From Pumilibacter muris (GTDB taxonomy: Bacteria; Bacillota; Clostridia; Christensenellales; Pumilibacteraceae): a stretch of 64,000 nt of DNA. This document shows positions 7,209 through 15,107 of the stretch, one piece after another (the stretch's first letter is position 1; each line of letters opens with the position of its first letter). Under the pieces are notes generated by a model, which did not search any database, was not told the DNA's origin, and saw only the letters and a list, made by a program, of their open reading frames with translations. The position numbers were made by a program, and so were the translations under genes. The DNA lies in NCBI RefSeq assembly GCF_943193045.1, contig NZ_CALPCN010000001.1, positions 186,001 to 250,000 of the forward strand, written 5' to 3'.

Positions 7209-8600
7209 ATGGGAAAATATTTCGGAACGGACGGATTTCGCGGGGAAGCGAATTGCACTCTTACAGCCGACCACGCGTATAAAGTGGGAAGATTTCTCGG
7301 TTGGTATTACGGGGAATTGAAGCGTCGCGCGGGCGACGATTCCGCTCCCCGTATAGTTATAGGAAAAGATACTCGGCGTTCGAGTTATATGTTCGAATAT
7401 ACTTTGATTGCGGGGCTTACCGCGTCGGGTGCCGACGCATATATGTTGCACGTTACAACGACTCCTTCGGTTGCTTATGTTGCGCGGGTAGACGCTTTCG
7501 ATTGCGGCATAATGATTTCGGCGAGCCATAATCCGTATTACGACAACGGAATTAAACTTTTAAATTCGCGCGGCGAAAAAATAGACGAAGCCACCGTTGC
7601 TCTTATAGAAGACTATATAGACGGTGAACTTGAAGTATTCGGCAAAAAGCAAACGGAACTGCCTTATGCCACGCGCGACAAAATAGGCAAAACGGTAGAC
7701 TATGCGTCGGGCAGAAATCGTTATATAGGCTATCTTATATCGCTCGGAATGTATTCGTTTCGCGGCGTAAAGGTTGGGCTGGATTGCGCGAACGGCAGCG
7801 CATGGAACATAGCGAAGTCGGTGTTTGACGCTCTCGGAGCCACCACACATGTTATAAACGCGAACCCCGACGGATTTAACATAAACGAAAACGCGGGCTC
7901 CACGCATATCGAGGGACTCCGAAAATATGTGCGCGAAAATAAGCTCGACGTCGGTTTTGCTTTCGACGGCGACGCCGACAGGTGCCTTTGCGTGGACGAA
8001 AAAGGAAACGTGGTGAACGGCGACCACATTCTTTATATTTACGGAACGTATATGAAAGAACGCGGCAAACTTGCGGGCGACACTGTTGTAACTACGGTTA
8101 TGTCTAATTTCGGACTATATAAAGCTTTTGATAAAGCGGGCATAAGTTATGCCAAAACACCGGTAGGAGACAAATATGTATACGAGCACATGGCGGCGCA
8201 CGGGCACCGTTTGGGCGGAGAACAGTCGGGGCATGTAATATTTTCAAAATACGCCACTACGGGCGACGGCATAATAACAAGCTTGAAAATAATGGAAGTT
8301 ATGCTTGCGAAAAAACTTCCGCTATCAAAACTTGCCGAACCTATGGAAATGTATCCGCAAGAACTTATTAACGTTCGCATCGGCGATAAAGACGCGGTGC
8401 TAAACGATTCCGACGTGTGCGCGGCTGTGAAAAAAGTTGAAAATAAACTCGGCTCCGACGGCAGAATACTTGTTCGCGCGTCGGGCACCGAGCCGCTTGT
8501 GCGCGTAATGGTTGAAGCGTCTAACGCTAAAACGTGCAAAGCTTGCGCCCAAGAAGTGGTTGACGTAATGCGAAAAAAAGGTTACGTTTTAAACGAATAA
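7209..8600 (+). CDS. glmM: Phosphoglucosamine mutase
   Basis: 463 residues, close to the usual 445-450. GlmM converts glucosamine-6-phosphate to glucosamine-1-phosphate on the way to UDP-GlcNAc for peptidoglycan. Visible landmarks are FGTDGFRGEAN at the N-terminus, the phosphoserine loop ISASHNPYYDNGIK (Ser106), the metal loop FDGDADRCLC, GGEQSGH for sugar recognition and RASGTEPLVRVMVE for phosphate binding. GAGAGG precedes the ATG at a good distance. It sits between the XRE gene and minD, within a stretch otherwise given to envelope and division genes. Confidence 0.96.
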   Translation: MGKYFGTDGFRGEANCTLTADHAYKVGRFLGWYYGELKRRAGDDSAPRIVIGKDTRRSSYMFEYTLIAGLTASGADAYMLHVTTTPSVAYVARVDAFDCGIMISASHNPYYDNGIKLLNSRGEKIDEATVALIEDYIDGELEVFGKKQTELPYATRDKIGKTVDYASGRNRYIGYLISLGMYSFRGVKVGLDCANGSAWNIAKSVFDALGATTHVINANPDGFNINENAGSTHIEGLRKYVRENKLDVGFAFDGDADRCLCVDEKGNVVNGDHILYIYGTYMKERGKLAGDTVVTTVMSNFGLYKAFDKAGISYAKTPVGDKYVYEHMAAHGHRLGGEQSGHVIFSKYATTGDGIITSLKIMEVMLAKKLPLSKLAEPMEMYPQELINVRIGDKDAVLNDSDVCAAVKKVENKLGSDGRILVRASGTEPLVRVMVEASNAKTCKACAQEVVDVMRKKGYVLNE

Positions 8601-8669
8601 AAGAGTATATAAAGTCGAGCCTAAGACTCGTTTTTCGGCGCTTTATTTCATAATTCGACATAATATGTG

Positions 8670-8678
8670 TGATATAAT
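8670..8678 (+). promoter_or_regulatory. Extended -10 promoter of minDE
   Basis: TGATATAAT lies about 105 bases before minD, with no good -35 at the expected spacing (ATAATT at 8650). It leaves a leader of about 100 bases containing short GC hairpins. Confidence 0.5.
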
Positions 8679-8783
8679 ACCTTGTAGATATGCGATAACG
8701 GCATGTCTGCGGGGTATTTTTTACGCATAAACGGAGTTTCGCCGGGTTTTGCGATTTTGTACGATAAAAGGAGAGTTTTTGCG

Positions 8784-9575
8784 GTGGCAAGGGTTATTGT
8801 GGTAACGTCGGGAAAAGGCGGAGTGGGAAAAACGACGGTAACTGCGGGGTTGGGGCGCGCTCTTGCTACAAAGGGTAAGCGCGTCGTTTTAATGGACGCC
8901 GATTTGGGACTCAATAATCTCGACGTTGTGATGGACGCCGAGAGCCGAGTTGTGTACGATATACTTGACGTGGTTGAAAACCGTTGCCGTCCGCGTCAGG
9001 CTTTGGTTGAAGATTTAGTTGCGCCTGGTTTGTTTATAATGCCGGGAGCGAGCTATGACGACGGCGACAAAATCAGCGGGCAAAATTTACGCGCAATAGT
9101 GAACTCGCTTTCTCAGTCGTTCGACTACATATTTATAGATTGTCCTGCGGGAATAGAAGTGGGGTTTCATCGCGCCGTTTCTGCGGCGGACGAAGCGTTG
9201 GTTGTAACCACTCCGCATGTTTCGGCGTTGCGCGACGCCGACAAGGTTGTGGCAATAATTAAAAGCTATAAAATTAAAGCGAGCCTTGTTGTGAACAGAG
9301 CGCGCGGCGATATGATTTTGGGGCAGGAGCAATTAAGCTGTAGCGATATATCCGAGTTGTTGCAAATAGCTCCGATAGGAGTTTTACCCGAAGACGACGC
9401 GATAAACACATACAACTGCTTTCTTACCGACGAGAGGGGAAAAACGGACGGCGACAGAGCGATAGACATGCTTGCCGAAAATATTTTGCTCGGCACCGAC
9501 AAGCTTTTCGACGTCACCAAAAAGTATCGCGGATTTTTCGGCGGGCTCAAGCGTTCGCTTAAAAAAATCGTATAA
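8784..9575 (+). CDS. minD: Septum-site determining ATPase MinD
   Basis: 263 residues, typical for MinD. The deviant Walker A motif SGKGGVGKTTVTAGLG is at residues 8-23, followed by LMDADLGLNNLDVVMD and the switch DYIFIDCPAGIE. The C-terminus VTKKYRGFFGGLKRSLKKIV can form an amphipathic membrane-targeting helix. MinD dimerises on ATP, binds membrane and helps place the division septum. GTG 8784 is chosen because AAAGGAGAG lies eight bases upstream and the protein then begins MARVIVVTSGKGG, as in its relatives. It is followed by minE, and no minC is visible in the window. Confidence 0.95.
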   Translation: MARVIVVTSGKGGVGKTTVTAGLGRALATKGKRVVLMDADLGLNNLDVVMDAESRVVYDILDVVENRCRPRQALVEDLVAPGLFIMPGASYDDGDKISGQNLRAIVNSLSQSFDYIFIDCPAGIEVGFHRAVSAADEALVVTTPHVSALRDADKVVAIIKSYKIKASLVVNRARGDMILGQEQLSCSDISELLQIAPIGVLPEDDAINTYNCFLTDERGKTDGDRAIDMLAENILLGTDKLFDVTKKYRGFFGGLKRSLKKIV

Positions 9576-9614
9576 CATTACTCGATAACAGATAAAACAG
9601 TGCAAATTGGTAGT

Positions 9615-9842
9615 ATGTCAGGCATAAATAACGTAAAAAATAGACTTGAAGGAATTTTTCTTCGAGACAGAGGCAATTTAGACGAAGCGACTGCGCAACT
9701 TCTTAAAAGCGATTTAAGTGCCGTTTTGGAAAAGTTTTTCGCTTTGGAAAAATTCGAAGTAGCGTTTTCGCTTATAGACGGCGGCAAGGTGGACATAACG
9801 GTTAAAGCTGCGGGAAGAAGATTGAGAATAAAGCCGGAATAA
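9615..9842 (+). CDS. minE: Cell division topological specificity factor MinE
   Basis: 75 residues from ATG 9615 (a GTG at 9600 would add five). The order is as in MinE: a basic anti-MinCD segment NNVKNRLEGIFLRDRG, a helix LLKSDLSAVLEKFFAL, then beta strands FEVAFSLIDGGKVDITVKA and a closing RLRIKP. MinE stimulates MinD ATP hydrolysis and drives Min oscillation or displacement. It lies 40 bases after minD in the same orientation, which strongly supports the call despite low sequence conservation. The ribosome site is weak, so translation may depend on minD. Confidence 0.78.
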   Translation: MSGINNVKNRLEGIFLRDRGNLDEATAQLLKSDLSAVLEKFFALEKFEVAFSLIDGGKVDITVKAAGRRLRIKPE

Positions 9843-9845
9843 CAC

Positions 9846-9871
9846 GCTCGACAACGGTCGGGCTTTTTGTT
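9846..9871 (+). terminator. Hairpin terminator after minE
   Basis: GCTCGAC and GTCGGGC form a 7-bp stem with an AACG loop, followed by TTTTTG. It separates minDE from the spoIVFA/B-like pair. Confidence 0.78.
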
Positions 9872-9917
9872 TATATTTTTTAAAAGGTTGTCATATACAT
9901 ATTTCGAGGTGAAAAAA

Positions 9918-10184
9918 ATGGACAAATATGCAGGAATGAACAAGGTGGAAAGCACGCTTAGCGCTAACGACGAAATCGTGCGGAAAAAAGAAAAGCATAG
10001 TCGGGGATTTTGGAAAACGTTGTTGCTTCAAGCGGTAATCGCCACCGTTATAGGTTGCGCGTTGTTCGGTATAAAATGGCTCGGAGGCAAAAAGTGCGCC
10101 GCCGTAACCGATACGGTTAAAGACGCTGTGTGTTTCGACGCCGCCGATTACATAACCGAGCTTATAGAGGACGCGGGTGACTAA
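9918..10184 (+). CDS. Small single-pass membrane protein in the SpoIVFA position
   Basis: 88 residues from ATG 9918, with GAGGTG seven bases upstream. A charged N-terminus (residues 1-36) is followed by one helix, TLLLQAVIATVIGCALFGIKWL (about 38-59), and a short acidic outer segment with two cysteines. It overlaps the M50 protease gene by 8 bp. In Bacillus, minCD is followed by spoIVFA and spoIVFB, and SpoIVFA anchors and inhibits the protease. Position, membrane topology and overlap suggest a minimal SpoIVFA-like partner. It lacks the LytM domain and is a third of the usual length, so this role is inferred from context, not from similarity. Confidence 0.7.
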   Translation: MDKYAGMNKVESTLSANDEIVRKKEKHSRGFWKTLLLQAVIATVIGCALFGIKWLGGKKCAAVTDTVKDAVCFDAADYITELIEDAGD

Positions 10185-11028
10185 GTTTAAAATATCGCCG
10201 CTTGTATTTATTTTTGCGGCGGTTATGATTATTTTGGGAAACGGGCTTCCGCTTATAAGCTATTTTGTGGCTGTTGTAATGCACGAAATGGCTCATGCCG
10301 AAGTTGCTCGCCGACTGGGATACGCGCTTGTCGGCATAAAGATAATGCCTTACGGCGCTTCGCTCACCGGTAATTTCGAAGGGGTTAGCCCCAAAGACGA
10401 ATTTTGGATTGCGGTTGCAGGTCCTGCGTCGAACGTTTTGCTTGCGGTGTTTGTTTCCGCTTTGTGGTGGGTGGCTCCGTCCACTTATTTTTTTACCGAA
10501 ACTTTCGCTTTCGCAAATGTTTTTACTGCGCTTACAAATCTTTTGCCTATTTTTCCTCTCGACGGCGGCAGAGCCGTTTTGGCCGTTATGTCGCGCAAAC
10601 TGCCGCGCCAAAAGGCGTATAAAATCGTGCGGATTTTCGGTTTTGCGGCATGCGCGTGTTTTGCCGCGCTTTTTGTGATTTCTATGGTTTACGGCGTGAA
10701 TTTTACTTTTGCGCTTATGGCTCTTTTCGTTCTGTCGGGAACGGTTTTTCCCGATAAAAATTCAAAATACCAAAGGCTTTACAGTATGGCTTACAGAAGC
10801 GAGAAACTCAAACACGGACTTGCGGTGCGCGAAATTATGGTTGCCGACAGCCTTACGCTTCGCGCGCTCGGAAAAATGCTTAACGGCAATTATTATCATA
10901 AATTTACTGTGGTAAACTCCAAGCTCGAAACGGTGGGCGTTTTAACCGAAACCGCGCTCGAAAGCTGTCTTGTAGCGTTTTCGACCGACACGGTTTTATC
11001 GAGTTTGCCGCCGTCGGTATTCAAATAA
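10177..11028 (+). CDS. SpoIVFB-like M50 site-2-type membrane metalloprotease
   Basis: 283 residues, near SpoIVFB (about 288). Several membrane helices are present. The zinc motif VMHEMAHAEVARRLG gives His36, Glu37 and His40, and the second motif NLLPIFPLDGGR supplies the metal-binding Asp129. The last 60 residues (REIMVADSLTL to FTVVNSKLETVGVLTE) resemble half of a CBS domain, as in SpoIVFB, where it senses ATP. SpoIVFB cleaves pro-sigma-K during sporulation; other M50 proteases cleave membrane substrates. The GTG start has AGAGG six bases upstream and overlaps the preceding gene. Whether this organism sporulates cannot be told from the window. Confidence 0.88.
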   Translation: MTKFKISPLVFIFAAVMIILGNGLPLISYFVAVVMHEMAHAEVARRLGYALVGIKIMPYGASLTGNFEGVSPKDEFWIAVAGPASNVLLAVFVSALWWVAPSTYFFTETFAFANVFTALTNLLPIFPLDGGRAVLAVMSRKLPRQKAYKIVRIFGFAACACFAALFVISMVYGVNFTFALMALFVLSGTVFPDKNSKYQRLYSMAYRSEKLKHGLAVREIMVADSLTLRALGKMLNGNYYHKFTVVNSKLETVGVLTETALESCLVAFSTDTVLSSLPPSVFK

Positions 11029-11102
11029 ATTACAAAAATATAATTTAAATATATCGGTAGGGCGCAAAAACTGAGAAATAAACGCAAATTCGCCTAAATA
11101 GC

Positions 11103-11131
11103 TTGAAAACTTTTGTTTCGTGTGGTATACT
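11103..11131 (+). promoter_or_regulatory. Promoter of the DUF4132-like/TIGR03960/rng operon
   Basis: TTGAAA, a 17-base spacer and TATACT, with TG one base upstream of the -10. It lies about 45 bases before the first start codon. Confidence 0.75.
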
Positions 11132-11182
11132 GTTAGAAAACACACATGCGCGAAACGAACGGCAAAATTTTTGGAGCTACCG

Positions 11183-12682
11183 ATGACGTATACGCAAATG
11201 ATTGAATTATTGCCAAACGAAAATTCGCCCGTAGAGCCTGCGGGGCGAGGTTTTTTTTCGGCGCAAACTTCCGCTTCCGATAGAAAGCGTGTTTTGGAAT
11301 TTTTGCTTGACGAATGTCGGTACGAGCAGATTTTGAAGCTCATATATTGCGGACATATAAACGGTCATGTGAACATGCAAAATTCGAGCGCGGATTACGT
11401 TGCCGTAACAAGCGGAACAACAAACATCAACACAAGATATTTCAGTTTGTTTATGCAGCTTGCCGAAAACTGCGGAATAAGCGAAGGGCGTTTGGTTCCG
11501 TTTATGTATTGCGCCGCAACCGCGAAAAAGCAAAGCGAATTGCGCGCTTGGCAAGTTTCGGCGGTGCGCTTTTTAACTAAACTTGCGAAAGCGGACTACG
11601 ACAGCGCATGGAAGTATTTAACGGTTAACGACCCCGACTTTAAACTTGCGTCGATAATGTTGAGCGTGGATAAAGAACGCGCTCTTAAAGGACTTACCGA
11701 GCTTGCGGTTTTCGGAAAGGGAGTGAATAAAGTCGCGTTGCGAAACTTTTTGCGCGGGTATAAACACGAAGTTTTCGAAATAGTGCGCCCCATGTACGGT
11801 TCGTTGAAAAACGACGGCAAAGTGGCGGCTACGCGTTTGCTGTTGTCGTTTAAAAATTCTTCCGAAGTTCTTGACTTTTTGCGCGAATTGCACGAAACCG
11901 AAAATTCGAAATCTGTGCTTTCTTTGATTGAAAGCAGCATGTCGGCAAGCCGAAAGCCTAAGGAAAACGACGGGAAAAAGGTTGCGGAAAATGTGCTGTA
12001 CGATGCTATGGTGCACGGAACGTCGGTTTCTTGCGAAAAGTTCCGCTCGGAGTGGCTTGTTGCGCCTTATTTGAAAATTGCCGAATCGTTGTTTTTCAGC
12101 GTGTACGAAAACGGTTTTATGCGTGGCATAGCAATAGTGGACGAGGGGAAAGTGCTCGACCTCGATAACCGACCGTATGACATTCCGAACGGTTGCGAAA
12201 TAAAGGTGTTGCATCCGGTGGAATTAAATTCTTCAACCGAATATTTGCGCAGGTTGGATATTGAACAGCCGTTTAACCAAATAAAGAGAAAGGCGTATTT
12301 TCCGTCGGCGGACGATAAACGAAGCAACGGTTGCTTCGGCGTTTCGGGCACGGTGCTCGGCACGGGTAAATTTAAAGCGGGGATGAAAAAATACGGTTTT
12401 AAGCCGCTGAACCGCAATTCCGACGGGTTTTGTTCGCAGGTGGGGCTTGCGCGCGACGGAATTTTATGCGTGCTCGGAATTGCGCCGCTTGATTTTTCGG
12501 CAGTGAGCGACGATTATTCCGTTCAAGCGCAAGGAGTTCGCTTTTATGCGGAAAAAGACGTTATACGTTTGGGCGGGCAGCGTTTTGTTGACGGAGTGGC
12601 GCCTTTTCCCGTGTCTAAAATAGACGCTCGCGCATTCAGCGAATTTATGTACGCCGTCTACGAACTTATGGGGTGCCAATGA
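11183..12682 (+). CDS. HEAT-like solenoid protein with a C-terminal DUF4132-like domain
   Basis: 499 residues from ATG 11183, with TTGGAG seven bases upstream; the 21-residue upstream extension runs back into the promoter and is rejected. Residues about 100-260 look like repeated helical hairpins. The C-terminal part has ALLHP-like VLHPVELNSSTEYLRRLDIEQPFNQIKRKAY, then a glycine-rich stretch, which resembles the DUF4132 domain of MolR/WGR-type proteins. No enzymatic motif was recognised. The stop overlaps the TIGR03960 start as ATGA, so the two are translationally coupled. A DUF4132 protein leading this conserved RNA-related operon is unusual. The function is unknown. Confidence 0.7.
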   Translation: MTYTQMIELLPNENSPVEPAGRGFFSAQTSASDRKRVLEFLLDECRYEQILKLIYCGHINGHVNMQNSSADYVAVTSGTTNINTRYFSLFMQLAENCGISEGRLVPFMYCAATAKKQSELRAWQVSAVRFLTKLAKADYDSAWKYLTVNDPDFKLASIMLSVDKERALKGLTELAVFGKGVNKVALRNFLRGYKHEVFEIVRPMYGSLKNDGKVAATRLLLSFKNSSEVLDFLRELHETENSKSVLSLIESSMSASRKPKENDGKKVAENVLYDAMVHGTSVSCEKFRSEWLVAPYLKIAESLFFSVYENGFMRGIAIVDEGKVLDLDNRPYDIPNGCEIKVLHPVELNSSTEYLRRLDIEQPFNQIKRKAYFPSADDKRSNGCFGVSGTVLGTGKFKAGMKKYGFKPLNRNSDGFCSQVGLARDGILCVLGIAPLDFSAVSDDYSVQAQGVRFYAEKDVIRLGGQRFVDGVAPFPVSKIDARAFSEFMYAVYELMGCQ

Positions 12683-14460
12683 AGTCCGAAATAAAAGATT
12701 TATTGCTTAAAGTGGATAAGCCGGCGCGCTATTGCGGCGGCGAATTTAACACGCCTCATATAAGGTCTGACGCCGAATTGCGCTTTTTGATGTGCTTTCC
12801 CGATGTGTACGAGGTGGCGCACAGCAATCTCGGCATTAAAATATTATATTATATGCTTAATAACAGAGCCGACACCGCATGCGAAAGCTGCTATATGGTG
12901 TGGAGCGATATGTTGACCGAGCTTAAATCGCGCGGGATGCGTCTTTTCAGCCAAGAGACGCACACGCCGCTTTGCGAATTTGACGCGGTAGGATTCAGCT
13001 TGCAATACGAAATGTCGTATACAAACGTGCTTGCAATGTTGGAACTCGGCGGGGTGCCTGTTTTGCGCGCCGAACGCGGCGAAGCGTCGCCCATTATAGT
13101 GGCAGGCGGACCTTGCGTAATAAACCCAATGCCGCTAACCGATTTTATAGACGTTTTCAGCATAGGAGACGGCGAAGAGGCGATTAGTTTGCTTGCCGAC
13201 ACTATTGTTAAAGGCAAACGCGAAGGATGGGGCAGAAACGAAACGTTAAAGCGTATTGCCGAAATAGACGGAATGTTTGTGCCCGGCGTGAGCGCTGGAA
13301 AGGTTCGCCGCGCGGTGATAGACAGTTTGGAAACTGCGTTTTTTCCCACAAAGGTGCAAATACCGAATATAGAAGCCGTGTTTTCGCGTTCGGTTCTCGA
13401 AATATTTCGCGGTTGCACGCGCGGTTGCAGGTTTTGTCAGGCGGGAATGATTTACCGACCTGTGAGAGAGCGCACTCCCGAAACGCTTAAACGCTATACC
13501 GAAGAGCTAATTGCGAACAACGGTTTCGACGAAATCACGCTTTCGAGTTTATCTACTTGCGATTATCCTTGTTTAAGGGAATTGCTTGCGAAAATAAAAC
13601 CCGTTTGCGACGAGCGGCACGTTAATATTTCGTTGCCGTCTACAAGAGTTGACAGTTTCGAAGCCGAATTTGTGGCTACGGGCAGGCTTAGTTCCATGAC
13701 GTTTGCGCCCGAAGCGGGAACGCAACGTCTTAGAGATGTGATAAACAAAAACGTTACGGAAAACGACGTGCTTACGTCGTGCGGATATGCTTTCGAAAAA
13801 GGCTATCATGCCGTAAAACTGTATTTTATGCTTGGGCTTCCCACAGAAACCGACGAAGATATTCTCGGCATTGCGGAGCTTGTTAAAAAAATAAAATACT
13901 GTTATAAGTCGCATGCCTCATCGCGCAAGCCGTTGTCGCTTAGCGTTTCTACGTCGGTTTTCGTGCCTAAGCCGTTTACGCCGTTTCAGTGGGAAGCTCA
14001 AATTTCTTTACCTGAAATAGAGCGGAGGCAAGCGTTGCTTAAAAACGCGCTTAAACCATTAAACGTGAAATACAACTATCACGACGGAAAAACGTCGAGA
14101 ATAGAGGCTACTCTCGCGCGTGGCGACGAGCGAATGAACGGCGTTATAAAAGCGGCTTACGATTCGGGTTGTATTTTCGACAGTTGGACGGAATTTTTCG
14201 ATTATGATAAATGGATGGACGCATTCGAGCGTTGCGGCGTAGAGCCTGACGACTATTGCGGCGAACAGAGTCTTGAAATTCCTTGCGCGTGGGAGAGAAT
14301 CGAAGCGGGAATTTCGCGCGAATTTTTGTTACGCGAACGTGAAAAATCGCGTCGCGGCGAACTGACTAAGGATTGCAGAAAAGGTTGCAATAATTGCGGA
14401 ATAAACAAAGAATACCCTTCTGCGTTTAAAATAAACTGCGCGGGAGGGAACGAATGCTGA
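12679..14460 (+). CDS. TIGR03960-family B12-binding/radical SAM protein
   Basis: 593 residues from ATG 12679, which overlaps the upstream stop. The N-terminal third (FCFPDVYEVAHSNLGIKILYY and AVGFSLQYEMSYTN) is a cobalamin-binding-like domain. The radical SAM core has Cys246, Cys250 and Cys253 in FRGCTRGCRFCQAG and later a GLPTET turn. The C-terminus has another cysteine group (KDCRKGCNNCGI) that may hold a second cluster. The family occurs directly before DUF2344 and rng in many Firmicutes and is presumed to act in RNA or translation-related modification. The exact reaction is not known. Confidence 0.92.
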   Translation: MKSEIKDLLLKVDKPARYCGGEFNTPHIRSDAELRFLMCFPDVYEVAHSNLGIKILYYMLNNRADTACESCYMVWSDMLTELKSRGMRLFSQETHTPLCEFDAVGFSLQYEMSYTNVLAMLELGGVPVLRAERGEASPIIVAGGPCVINPMPLTDFIDVFSIGDGEEAISLLADTIVKGKREGWGRNETLKRIAEIDGMFVPGVSAGKVRRAVIDSLETAFFPTKVQIPNIEAVFSRSVLEIFRGCTRGCRFCQAGMIYRPVRERTPETLKRYTEELIANNGFDEITLSSLSTCDYPCLRELLAKIKPVCDERHVNISLPSTRVDSFEAEFVATGRLSSMTFAPEAGTQRLRDVINKNVTENDVLTSCGYAFEKGYHAVKLYFMLGLPTETDEDILGIAELVKKIKYCYKSHASSRKPLSLSVSTSVFVPKPFTPFQWEAQISLPEIERRQALLKNALKPLNVKYNYHDGKTSRIEATLARGDERMNGVIKAAYDSGCIFDSWTEFFDYDKWMDAFERCGVEPDDYCGEQSLEIPCAWERIEAGISREFLLREREKSRRGELTKDCRKGCNNCGINKEYPSAFKINCAGGNEC

Positions 14461-15107
14461 TTTGCAAATATAAGCGTGTGGGAAATGCTTCGTTTGTTCC
14501 TCACCTCGACACTCTGCGCGCCGTTGTTATGGGAATACGTCGTATAGGGGTTAAAGCGGAATACAGCGAGGGATTTAATCCGCACATGAAAATATTTTTC
14601 GGGCAGCCTTTGCCGATAGGCACGGAAAGCGAGTGCGAATATTTTTGCGCGTATGTAAACGAAGAACCTAACGAATTTGCGGAAAAGCTCAATAAATCTT
14701 TGCCGTCGGGGCTCCAAATAACGGCGGCGGCAAGAGCGGAAAAAGACCCTAATGTGGCGAAAATCATGTGCTTTGCCGATTATACAGTTACTATGCGTGG
14801 CAAAGTAGATAATTTGCGGGCGGTTGAAAGCTTTGCCGAACTCGACGAATGCGTTATATCTTACGAACAAAAGGGCGAGCTTGTTAAAAAAGACGTTAAA
14901 CCGCTTATATCGTTTTTGCGCGTTTGCGACGAACGCACCGTAAAGTTGAGGTTGAGTTGCGGAAATAAAAACCTCAGAGCTGATAGGCTTACTAATTCGC
15001 TGTGCAAAATATACGGCATAACGTGCGGCTACGACATTATAAAAACAAATATGTACGATTGTAATTTCGTCGATTTGGACACTATACTTTTTGGGAGTTG
15101 TAATTGA
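14454..15107 (+). CDS. DUF2344/TIGR03936 radical-SAM-associated protein
   Basis: 217 residues. The typical opening YKRVGNASFVPHLDTLRAVVMGIRRIGV is followed by SEGFNPHMKIFFGQPLPIGTES. In some bacteria this domain is fused to the end of TIGR03960; here the genes overlap by 7 bp, so the products probably form one complex. The stop also overlaps the TTG start of the RNase G gene. No catalytic residues are known for the family, so a substrate-binding or accessory role is inferred. Confidence 0.9.
   Translation: MLICKYKRVGNASFVPHLDTLRAVVMGIRRIGVKAEYSEGFNPHMKIFFGQPLPIGTESECEYFCAYVNEEPNEFAEKLNKSLPSGLQITAAARAEKDPNVAKIMCFADYTVTMRGKVDNLRAVESFAELDECVISYEQKGELVKKDVKPLISFLRVCDERTVKLRLSCGNKNLRADRLTNSLCKIYGITCGYDIIKTNMYDCNFVDLDTILFGSCN

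Noticed and set aside
8601-8640. Terminator after glmM
   Set aside because: Only a 4-bp CGAG/CTCG stem before TTTTT; too weak to list as a feature.
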